Part shown: piece after piece, positions 1-5,794 of the stretch
Layout: the number at the start of each line of letters is the position of its first letter
How positions within the stretch are numbered: position 1 is the stretch's first letter
From: Pedobacter sp. UBA1654
Lineage (GTDB): Bacteria > Bacteroidota > Bacteroidia > Sphingobacteriales > Sphingobacteriaceae
NCBI GenBank assembly: GCA_002320935.1
Contig: DCLG01000034.1
Span: forward strand, 42,981 to 48,774
DNA length: 5,794 nucleotides
Direction: 5' to 3'
Made by a program: the position numbers and the translations under genes
Notes under the pieces: generated by a model
What the model saw: the letters and a program-made list of their open reading frames with translations, nothing else
Told to the model about the DNA's origin: nothing
Database searches by the model: none

Positions 1-2921
1 TATTCGATTTCTGCTGTAGTACCAGATACTGAAGGGATATTGCTTGATGTGTTCGTTGGTGTCCAAGCATTCAACAAACGTGTACTTTTCGCACCCTGGA
101 AAGTTTGGAAGTCTGTGAAATAGCGATTTGTATCATAAAGATCATTTCCCTGTACACCGTTGAAGAACATTGAGATGTCGAAGTTCTTGTATGATGCATT
201 TAGATTAAGGGAGTAATAGAAATCAGGATTCGGATTACCAATGATCTTTCTATCTTCTGGAGTGATCAAGCCATCTCCATTAATATCTCTGAATTTCATT
301 CCACCAACACGTGCGTTCGGGTAAGAAGGACTCTCTGCAATGTCAGCCTCACTCTGGAAAATACCGCTTTGTTCATATCCAAAGAATGAGCCGAATGGTT
401 CACCTTTTTTCAAGATACTCGTACGTAAACTTCTGAACGCACCATACTGCAACTGATCTACTCCAGGAGCAATTTCTTCCAGTTTGTTTACGTTTTTAGA
501 GAAGTTCACACCAATGTCAAAGGTGAAAGGACTATTGTTATTTCTACCATAGTGGTAATTTAAGTTAACCTCCACACCTTTATTGCTCATGTCACCAACA
601 TTCCGATATGGTGAGCTACCTAAACCAACTGCTGTTGAAGGCAACTGAACTGGGAATAACATGTCTTTGGTTTTTCTGTTATACCAATCCACAGATCCGT
701 CTATTGCCGAAGAAAATAAGGTGAAGTCTAAACCAAGGTTTAATGAAGTTACAGATTCCCATTTAATTTCAGGATTCGCATAGGCATTCTGCCATACACC
801 ACTAACTACACCGTTTCCACCAAGAAGTGGATAAGCCGAGGTTAGCAGACCTTGTTGATAACGACTGAGATATTGATTTACCGGTATTCTCTGGTTACCC
901 GTACCACCATAACCTGCACGAAACTTTAAGTCATTCAACCAGCTCACTTTTTCTTTAAGGAAGTCTTCTTCTGAAACTCTCCAGGCGATACTACCAGCTG
1001 GGAAAGCACCATACTTGTTTTCAGGACCAAAGTTTGAAGACCCATCTCTACGAACGGTAACACTCGCAAGGTAGCGGTCATCGAAAGAATAATCTGCTCT
1101 TGCAAATAGAGAGAACAGGGAACCCGCACCACCAGAACTTCCATTGCTGATGTTTGCTGTACCCACGTTTAGGTAATAGTAATCCATATCTCCCAAAATG
1201 AAGAAATCGTTACGTCCACCAGTTAGTGAGCGACTCTTGTTCTGGATTGCCTCAGTACCTGCCAATAAAGTTAAATTATGCTTTTCAGCAATTGTAGCTC
1301 TATAGGTCAAAGTGTTTGTCCAGGTCCATTCACTGTTAAATCCTTGAGTTTCGCTCAAGTTGTTTGAGCTGTTACCTTCAGAGAATTCAGGATTTGGATA
1401 ACGCATGCTGATATTGTTGTAATTCTCATAGCGTAAACCAAAATTTGTCCTTACAGTCAGACCTTTAATGATGTCAAGTTCTGCAAAGGCATTACCGAAG
1501 AAGAAGTTGCTTTTATTAAGATTGTCTTTTCCACGGTATAAGAAAGCGAGTGGGTTTTCAGCATTACCCAATTGCGCACCTTTACTACCTGCAAAATTTC
1601 CCATGATGTCATAAACCGGAACGATTGTCGGCATGCGGTATGCCCAGCCGATAGCACTGCCTTCATCCTGGTAATCGCCTGAAACATTCGGGTTTACACC
1701 AAAACCAAATCCCTCTGAGTAACTATAAGAAATGTTTTCACCAAATCGAAGTCTTTTGTCAAGAGCTGACACGCTGGTGTTTGCACGAGTGTTGTATCTC
1801 TTGAATCCGGTATATTTAATAATACCTTTCTGATCAAGATACCCTGCTGAAATGCTGTAGGTTGAGTTTTCTCCACCACCTGAAGCTGCAACCTGGTAAT
1901 TTTGAGTAGGTGCATTTTCAGTGATTTCTTCAAACCAGTTTGTACCCTGGTGATTAGCTCTTGTAATTTGATAAAAGCTGTTAGGATCGTTAGAGTATAG
2001 GTATTTGGATGGATCTGCGTCAGCTGGTGTGACATTCTGACCAAATATGTTTCCCGCACGCAAATATTCAGGAAGGACCGGTGTAGCGCCAGTGCCATAG
2101 TTAGTTGCATTAGGGAAAGCTTGCGCATACTGGATCGGGCTCATGAACTCAGGGAAGGTGTTTTTCCTAGGCGTCTGAGTACCATAGTAAGCATCAAATG
2201 TAACCCTCGGCGGACCTTGAATACCTTTTCTGGTCGTGATGATCACAACCCCGTTGTTTGCACGTGAACCGTAGATAGAAGCTGCGGACGCATCTTTCAG
2301 GATCTGCATACTCTCGATATCATTCTGGTTTAACCAGCTTAATTTTCCTTCATAAGGAACTCCATCTACTACATAAAGCGGATCATTGTTGTTGATGGTC
2401 GTCACACCACGAACACGAATCTGCGGCGTAGACCCTGGTGCACCGTCTACAACGATCTGCACACCTGGTGCCTTACCTTGTAAAGACTCAACAGCACTTG
2501 CCGCCGGTTGTGATTTCAACTGTGCCACGTCCACAACAGACACCGCACCGGTTAAATCCTTTTTACGCTGACTGGTGTAACCAGTTACGACAATCTCATT
2601 TAAGTTGTTGTCTTCCTGAACGAGTGCAACGTTTACAGTAGTACGAGTACCAACTGCTACTTCCCTTGGTTGATAACCAACAAAAGATATTACAAGAACG
2701 TCATTTGGACTTGCCTGGATGGCAAAAGAACCATTCCCGTCTGTCATGGTACCTTGTGCGGAATTTTTGATTTTAACGGATGCACCGGGAATCGGTGACT
2801 GGTCATCACTGCTGGTAACTTTACCGGTGATTCTGACCTGTGCATGCAAACCTAAAGACAGGAGCATGCAGGTAAGTAAAAGAAAGATCTTTCTTTTAGA
2901 ACTTAGTAAATTTTTAAACAT
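1..2921 (-). CDS. SusC/RagA-family TonB-dependent outer-membrane receptor, C-terminus beyond window
   Basis: This is a SusC-type receptor, which by family knowledge is a 22-strand outer-membrane barrel that imports oligosaccharides or peptides with a SusD-like surface lipoprotein, powered by TonB-ExbBD. The frame is open for 973 codons from an ATG at 2921-2919 to the left edge; about 40-100 residues are probably missing. Residues 1-27 form a signal peptide (basic start MFKNLLSSKRK, then a Leu-rich core, cleavage after LHA before Gln28). Residues about 29-105 match a carboxypeptidase-D-regulatory-like domain (IPGASVKIK, TDGNGSF, ISFVGY). NEIVVTGY at 108-115 is a TonB-box-like strand. The plug runs to about 233, with PLYVVDGVP (181-189) and the SusC signature LKDASAASIYGSRANNG (208-224). 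The barrel follows, with motifs such as RRDGSSNFG and FRAGYGGTGNQ. An EF-hand-like loop DINGDGLITPED lies at 879-890. There is no STN domain, so FecR/ECF-type signalling is unlikely. A susD-like gene probably follows off the left edge. The substrate is unknown. Confidence 0.95.
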   Translation of the reverse strand, partial: MFKNLLSSKRKIFLLLTCMLLSLGLHAQVRITGKVTSSDDQSPIPGASVKIKNSAQGTMTDGNGSFAIQASPNDVLVISFVGYQPREVAVGTRTTVNVALVQEDNNLNEIVVTGYTSQRKKDLTGAVSVVDVAQLKSQPAASAVESLQGKAPGVQIVVDGAPGSTPQIRVRGVTTINNNDPLYVVDGVPYEGKLSWLNQNDIESMQILKDASAASIYGSRANNGVVIITTRKGIQGPPRVTFDAYYGTQTPRKNTFPEFMSPIQYAQAFPNATNYGTGATPVLPEYLRAGNIFGQNVTPADADPSKYLYSNDPNSFYQITRANHQGTNWFEEITENAPTQNYQVAASGGGENSTYSISAGYLDQKGIIKYTGFKRYNTRANTSVSALDKRLRFGENISYSYSEGFGFGVNPNVSGDYQDEGSAIGWAYRMPTIVPVYDIMGNFAGSKGAQLGNAENPLAFLYRGKDNLNKSNFFFGNAFAELDIIKGLTVRTNFGLRYENYNNISMRYPNPEFSEGNSSNNLSETQGFNSEWTWTNTLTYRATIAEKHNLTLLAGTEAIQNKSRSLTGGRNDFFILGDMDYYYLNVGTANISNGSSGGAGSLFSLFARADYSFDDRYLASVTVRRDGSSNFGPENKYGAFPAGSIAWRVSEEDFLKEKVSWLNDLKFRAGYGGTGNQRIPVNQYLSRYQQGLLTSAYPLLGGNGVVSGVWQNAYANPEIKWESVTSLNLGLDFTLFSSAIDGSVDWYNRKTKDMLFPVQLPSTAVGLGSSPYRNVGDMSNKGVEVNLNYHYGRNNNSPFTFDIGVNFSKNVNKLEEIAPGVDQLQYGAFRSLRTSILKKGEPFGSFFGYEQSGIFQSEADIAESPSYPNARVGGMKFRDINGDGLITPEDRKIIGNPNPDFYYSLNLNASYKNFDISMFFNGVQGNDLYDTNRYFTDFQTFQGAKSTRLLNAWTPTNTSSNIPSVSGTTAEIE
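2838..2921 (-). other. Signal peptide and start of the minus-strand receptor (28 codons)
   Basis: The first 27 codons encode a Sec signal peptide: a Lys/Arg-containing n-region, the hydrophobic core IFLLLTCMLLSLGL, and a likely signal peptidase I site LHA before Gln28. The mature protein opens with QVRITGKV, the usual first strand of the N-terminal domain in this family. No other ATG in this frame lies within about 60 bases upstream, so 2921 is a secure start. The Cys at residue 18 is inside the core and not in a lipobox, so this is not a lipoprotein. Confidence 0.85.
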
Positions 2922-2924
2922 AAA

Positions 2925-2934
2925 ATATTTGGTT
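2925..2934 (-). promoter_or_regulatory. AACCAAATAT leader motif, 3 nt before the minus-strand ATG
   Basis: On the minus strand AACCAAATAT is followed by TTT and then the ATG. The identical 10-mer lies just before the plus-strand receptor start at 3252-3261. An 8-base version, AACCAAAT, occurs again 21 bp further upstream of this gene. Possible roles are an A-rich translation-initiation element, the target of a small RNA acting on several susC leaders, or a protein site. The role is inference; the identity of the sequence is observed. Confidence 0.4.
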
Positions 2935-2957
2935 AGTTGGTGAATTGATTTGGTTAG
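2927..2957 (-). repeat. Direct repeat of CTAACCAAAT with 21-bp period in the leader of the minus-strand receptor
   Basis: The plus strand reads ATTTGGTTAG at 2927-2936 and again at 2948-2957, an exact 10-bp direct repeat with start-to-start spacing of 21 bp, about two helical turns. The shorter core GGTTAG recurs at 2994-2999, 42 bp from the second copy. The first copy overlaps the start-proximal motif. This could be an array of protein half-sites or repeated RNA pairing sites in the untranslated leader; with words this short chance is possible. Confidence 0.45.
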
Positions 2958-3018
2958 AAAAGGGGGTTTGTTTACATATGCTCTAAATTTAAGGGTTAGT
3001 GGATTATCTGTTAGTTAC

Positions 3019-3038
3019 TTAAACATAATTTAAACATA
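3019..3038. repeat. Tandem direct repeat TTAAACATA, 11-bp period
   Basis: TTAAACATA occurs at 3019-3027 and at 3030-3038, separated by AT. The period of 11 bp is one helical turn, so two identical faces would be presented on the same side of the DNA, as expected for a dimeric or two-component response-regulator site. Read on the minus strand, each copy contains TATGTTTA, a one-mismatch version of the Bacteroidota -7 element TAnnTTTG. The region is AT-rich, so coincidence cannot be excluded. Confidence 0.45.
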
Positions 3039-3041
3039 CCG

Positions 3042-3079
3042 AATATTCGTACAATGTTCCAAATCATTGTGACGATATT
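3042..3079. repeat. 38-bp imperfect inverted repeat able to form a 14-bp stem with 8-nt loop
   Basis: The left arm is AATATTCGTACAATG (3042-3056), the loop TTCCAAAT (3057-3064) and the right arm CATTGTGACGATATT (3065-3079). As a DNA palindrome 11 of 15 positions are symmetric (AATAT and ACAATG with their complements). As RNA, letting T3046 and G3071 bulge restores four more pairs (TCGT with ACGA), giving 14 pairs. The right arm runs into TTTTT (3078-3082) on the plus strand, so it resembles a weak intrinsic terminator or attenuator in that direction. It lies 121 bp from the minus-strand start and 188 bp from the plus-strand start. It could equally be a dimeric operator for divergent control. 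Confidence 0.6.
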
Positions 3080-3096
3080 TTTACGAAGTGTGAAAT

Positions 3097-3205
3097 AACG
3101 TGAATTGAGCAGGAGAAAACGTAGACATTCAATCAAAAAAGTATGTTTATTTCTCCTAATCCCTTATATTGCTCATAATAAAGTTAATAGAAATAACATC
3201 ACGTT
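3097..3205. repeat. Three nested short inverted repeats upstream of the plus-strand receptor
   Basis: Outer pair: AACGTGA (3097-3103) with TCACGTT (3199-3205). Middle pair: TGAGCA (3106-3111) with TGCTCA (3170-3175). Inner pair: AGGAGAAA (3111-3118) with TTTCTCCT (3150-3157), which shares base 3111 with the middle pair. The same order on both sides means they could stack into one branched fold of the leader RNA, but the gaps between them are unequal and each arm is short. It is a weak candidate for leader structure. Confidence 0.3.
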
Positions 3206-3251
3206 TTTTGCGCTTATATGATGATATTTTAACCCTTGCAATTTTATTAAC

Positions 3252-3261
3252 AACCAAATAT
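3252..3261 (+). promoter_or_regulatory. AACCAAATAT leader motif, 6 nt before the plus-strand ATG
   Basis: AACCAAATAT is followed by AAAACT and the ATG at 3268. It is identical to the 10-mer before the divergent receptor start, so the two copies form an inverted repeat enclosing the intergenic region (2925-3261). There is no purine-rich Shine-Dalgarno sequence here; the motif sits where the ribosome would cover the message. It may belong to the start context of this receptor class in the organism. Confidence 0.4.
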
Positions 3262-3267
3262 AAAACT

Positions 3268-3393
3268 ATGAACAGATCTCTACCTCCTGGAAATCGGGGC
3301 GCATCCTATGATGCTCCCGGTATCTCTAAGTTTACCAAACTTATCTTTTGCTGTTTCCTGCTGGTTTTCATCAATGCGGCTGCTTTTGCCCAG
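3268..3393 (+). other. Signal peptide of the plus-strand receptor with an extended n-region
   Basis: About 24 residues (MNRSLPPGNRGASYDAPGIS, then KFTK) precede the hydrophobic core LIFCCFLLVFINAAAFA; cleavage is expected after AFA, before Gln42. The divergent receptor has about 11 residues in the same place. The extra segment is Gly/Pro/Ser-rich, contains an Asp, and has no ATG inside it that would allow a shorter start. Long n-regions are found in some large outer-membrane proteins, but the use here is unknown. The two Cys residues are within the core and not in a lipobox. Confidence 0.75.
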
Positions 3394-5794
3394 ACTTTGA
3401 TCCGCGGTACGGTCCGTGATAATGAAAACAATGCCCTGCCAGGCGCAACAGTATCGGCCGTGGGTGCGAATGTTAAAGTGCTCACGGACGGTGAAGGGCG
3501 CTTTGCAATAACAGTCCCTACAACGGTGACACAGCTTTCCTTTAACTATGTAGGACTGGAAACCCAAACCGTTCCCATCAACAGCAGAACTTCCATCGAT
3601 GTTGCTCTCTCCGGTGCAAATGAACTTGATGTGGTGACAGTAGTTGGCTACGGTTCGGTTCGAAAGAGTGACCTTACCGGTGCCGCAACCACCGTATCGG
3701 CCAAAGATTTCAACAAAGGCCCGCTAAATGCGCCTGACCAACTCATTCAGGGTAAGGTTGCCGGTGTCCAGATGATCAATAACAGTGGCCAGCCCGGCGG
3801 TTCTACTACTGTCCGGATTCGTGGTAATACGGCTATGACAGGTTCTGGGCAGCCACTCTACGTAGTAGATGGTGTTGCCCTGGATAACAGATCTGCACGC
3901 CCTTCTGCTAGCGGCGGTGTCGGAAATGCACCAGGTGGCAACCCCCTTAACTTTATCAACCCTGCAGATATCGCCAGCATGGAAGTGCTTAAAGACGCTT
4001 CTGCAACGGCCATCTATGGTTCACGTGCTGCCTACGGTGTTGTATTAATCACTACAAAACGCGGTCAGAGTGGTGCAACTAAAGTAGATGTTTCCGCATC
4101 AGCTGGTGTAAGCAGCCTCGCTAGAAATATTGATGTTCTTGATGGAGAAGAATACCGCGCTGCCCTAACCAAGTACGGTGTAGAACAGTTCGATTTCGGC
4201 GCTAACGTAAACGCTATCGATGAGATCACCAGAACTGCCTACAACCAGAATTATTCCGTTGGCCTCAGTGGCGGTAATCAGGATAATACCTATCGTGCTT
4301 CCTTCGGGTACCAGGATCAACAAGGTATCATCAGAAAAACGGATTTTACCAAATACAGTGGATCCTTCAATGGTAACTTCAAATTCCTGGAAAGTAAAAA
4401 ACTGGGACTGGATGTTAGCTTAATCAGCAGTCAGTACCTTGAAAATATTGCACCCATCACTACAGATGCTGGCTTCCGTGGAAGTTTGATCAGCCAGGCG
4501 CTTTCCTGGAACCCGACCAGAGCGTTCCGCAACCCTGATGGTTCCTTGTTCATAGAACCACGCTCGTCCATCGTGAATCCACTTGCAATGTCAGAAGCAT
4601 CAAGTGATAAATCTAAAGTGTCCACAATCCTGGGAAGCATTTCCCCTTATTATAAAATTACAGAATGGTTGGAATATCGTATGCTCGCAAGTATCAACTA
4701 CAGCACCGGTATCAGAAGAGCTTCTACACGCAGCTACCTGAACCTTCCTGGAATTGAAGCAAACGGTGAGTTTCTTGGCGGATACGGAAGTTATGCAAAT
4801 GCTGAACTTGTAACGCAGCAGTTTACCAATACGCTGAACTTCAATAAAGAGATTGCAAGTAAGTTGAATCTGAATGCAGTGTTAGGTTATGAGTATACCA
4901 ACTATATCAATAAAGGCATCACCAGCACAGCCAGAGGTTTCGGTGATATCAACGTAGATTATACCGATATCATGCAGGCTACGGCTCCTGCCAACAGATC
5001 GCTTAGTTCATACAACGATCCAACAACACAGCTTCAGTCATATTTCGCAAGGGCCATATTCAATTATGCAGATAAATATCTCTTAACTGCAACATTCCGT
5101 GCGGATGGTTCAACCAAATTTGGTTCCGAGAACCGTTACGGTTATTTCCCTTCCTTCTCTGCTGCATGGAACATTAAGAATGAGAGCTTCCTGACCGATG
5201 TTGCCTGGTTAAATCAACTTAAAATCAGAGCAGGTTATGGTCTTACCGGTAACCAGGAGTTCCCTTCAGGATCGGCCCAGCAACGATATAACATCAACTT
5301 TGCGAACGGTGCACCGTCATTTGTAGGTGTTAACAATGAGAACACAAAACTTAAATGGCAGTCTGACGAGCAGATCAATATTGGTGCTGATTTCGGCTTC
5401 TTCAACAACAGACTAACTGGTTCCGTGGATTACTTCAAAAAAGTCACGACCGATCTTTTGTTTCCTCAAATTCCTTATGTTCCGGCGAACCCGGGTGTAG
5501 CAATCACCTGGCAGAACTTACCTGGAGAGATTACAAACAAGGGTGTTGAACTTGCATTAAATGGTGCGATCATTGAGAAAGAAGACATTTCATGGTCATT
5601 AGGTGGTAATGCAACCTTCCTGAAAAATGAAGTGAACAACATTACTGGCCGGATCAATACCGGTGCATTGAGTGGACAAGGTTTAAGTGATGTTACGGTA
5701 GAGGTTGTAGAAAGTGGTTTGCCGCTTTTTGCGATGGTAACCAGACAATTCAACGGCCTTGACGCCAATGGTTTCTCCACCTATACCGACGAAG
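3268..5794 (+). CDS. SusC/RagA-family TonB-dependent outer-membrane receptor, C-terminus beyond window
   Basis: This is a second SusC-type TonB-dependent importer of the outer membrane. It is open for 842 codons to the right edge; roughly 100-200 residues are probably missing. The ATG at 3268 is the only ATG in frame before the signal peptide, and the next in-frame stop upstream is at 3157. Residues 1-41 are a signal peptide with a long n-region and cleavage after AFA before Gln42. Residues about 44-117 resemble the carboxypeptidase-D-regulatory-like domain (LPGATVSAV, TDGEGRFAI, NYVGL). DVVTVVGYG at 121-129 is TonB-box-like. The plug runs to about 266, with PLYVVDGVA (197-204 region) and the signature LKDASATAIYGSRAAYG (241-257). 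Barrel motifs include FRADGSTKFG, IRAGYGLTGNQ and ITNKGVEL. There is no STN domain. The late barrel (GLPLFAMVTRQFNGLDANG) lacks the FxGYxxxGIFQ pattern of the other receptor, which points to another subfamily. A susD-like partner is expected off the right edge. The substrate is unknown. Confidence 0.95.
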   Translation, partial: MNRSLPPGNRGASYDAPGISKFTKLIFCCFLLVFINAAAFAQTLIRGTVRDNENNALPGATVSAVGANVKVLTDGEGRFAITVPTTVTQLSFNYVGLETQTVPINSRTSIDVALSGANELDVVTVVGYGSVRKSDLTGAATTVSAKDFNKGPLNAPDQLIQGKVAGVQMINNSGQPGGSTTVRIRGNTAMTGSGQPLYVVDGVALDNRSARPSASGGVGNAPGGNPLNFINPADIASMEVLKDASATAIYGSRAAYGVVLITTKRGQSGATKVDVSASAGVSSLARNIDVLDGEEYRAALTKYGVEQFDFGANVNAIDEITRTAYNQNYSVGLSGGNQDNTYRASFGYQDQQGIIRKTDFTKYSGSFNGNFKFLESKKLGLDVSLISSQYLENIAPITTDAGFRGSLISQALSWNPTRAFRNPDGSLFIEPRSSIVNPLAMSEASSDKSKVSTILGSISPYYKITEWLEYRMLASINYSTGIRRASTRSYLNLPGIEANGEFLGGYGSYANAELVTQQFTNTLNFNKEIASKLNLNAVLGYEYTNYINKGITSTARGFGDINVDYTDIMQATAPANRSLSSYNDPTTQLQSYFARAIFNYADKYLLTATFRADGSTKFGSENRYGYFPSFSAAWNIKNESFLTDVAWLNQLKIRAGYGLTGNQEFPSGSAQQRYNINFANGAPSFVGVNNENTKLKWQSDEQINIGADFGFFNNRLTGSVDYFKKVTTDLLFPQIPYVPANPGVAITWQNLPGEITNKGVELALNGAIIEKEDISWSLGGNATFLKNEVNNITGRINTGALSGQGLSDVTVEVVESGLPLFAMVTRQFNGLDANGFSTYTDE

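Larger units (their letters stand above)
2922..3267. other. 346-bp divergent intergenic region, AT-rich, no gene
   Basis: This region separates the two receptor starts and must hold both sets of transcription and translation signals. It is clearly more AT-rich than the flanking genes. I found no convincing coding frame, tRNA or rRNA. A search by eye for the Bacteroidota promoter pair (TTTG near -33 and TAnnTTTG near -7) gave only one perfect -7 match, TATATTTG on the minus strand at 3262-3255. It has no TTTG at the right distance upstream and would give a leader of over 300 nt, so it is not called as a promoter. The region does contain several repeats and dyads, listed separately. Neither gene has a Shine-Dalgarno match; A/T-rich start contexts are normal for this phylum. 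Confidence 0.8.

Noticed and set aside
1694..2128. A 144-codon open frame on the minus strand
   Set aside because: It lies wholly inside the minus-strand receptor in another frame of the same strand. The receptor frame there has clear barrel sequence, while this frame shows no domain.
3078..3082. Hairpin plus T-run as an intrinsic terminator
   Set aside because: No gene is transcribed into it on the plus strand, the T-run is only five bases and the stem is AT-rich. It is kept as a dyad or attenuator candidate rather than called a terminator.
3255..3262. Perfect Bacteroidota -7 element TATATTTG on the minus strand
   Set aside because: No TTTG or TTG lies at the expected distance upstream, the leader would exceed 300 nt, and the element overlaps the shared start-proximal motif. 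It is probably coincidental.
3280..3567. A 95-codon open frame on the minus strand, antisense to the start of the plus-strand receptor
   Set aside because: It is antisense to the signal peptide and N-terminal domain, which are convincing. The Cys/Arg-rich product resembles no family and has no start context.
2260..4028. Inverted 11-bp identity GGTTCACGTGC between the two receptors (2270-2260 and 4018-4028), considered as a recombination or shufflon site
   Set aside because: It encodes the conserved GSRA part of the SusC signature in both genes and the identity stops at synonymous or variable codons. It is shared protein motif, not a dedicated site.
5475..5780. A 101-codon open frame on the minus strand
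   Set aside because: It is antisense to well-supported barrel coding sequence and looks like a codon-usage shadow.

Overview
The window looks like Bacteroidota DNA, probably an environmental Chitinophagales, Sphingobacteriales or Cytophagales member. The evidence is two large SusC/RagA-type TonB-dependent outer-membrane receptors, moderate G+C in the genes, an AT-rich leader region and A/T-rich start sites without a Shine-Dalgarno sequence. The lineage is inferred from gene family and style; no rRNA or marker gene is present.

Layout: positions 1-2921 (minus strand) hold the first 973 codons of one SusC-like receptor, whose C-terminus lies beyond the left edge. Positions 2922-3267 are a 346-bp divergent intergenic region. 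Positions 3268-5794 (plus strand) hold the first 842 codons of a second SusC-like receptor, whose C-terminus lies beyond the right edge. Both proteins have a signal peptide, a carboxypeptidase-D-regulatory-like N-terminal domain, a TonB-box-like strand, a plug domain ending in the SusC signature (LKDAS...YGSRA...) and a long beta-barrel. Neither has an STN (secretin/TonB N-terminal) signalling domain. They differ clearly in the barrel, so they look like members of different subfamilies rather than a recent duplicate. No SusD-type lipoprotein, glycosidase, protease, regulator, RNA gene, insertion sequence or CRISPR is visible. By family habit each receptor would be followed by its own susD-like partner just outside the window. 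The substrate cannot be told from these sequences.

The least explained part is the shared intergenic region. The 10-mer AACCAAATAT lies just upstream of both start codons and so forms an inverted repeat bracketing the region; the minus-strand gene has a second, shorter copy 21 bp further upstream. The middle holds a 38-bp imperfect dyad (3042-3079) able to form a 14-bp stem, a 9-bp direct repeat with an 11-bp period (3019-3038), and several 6-8 bp nested inverted repeats (3097-3205). These are candidate regulatory or RNA-structure elements that could coordinate or choose between the two receptors. That role is inference. I see no clear case for a wholly new system here.
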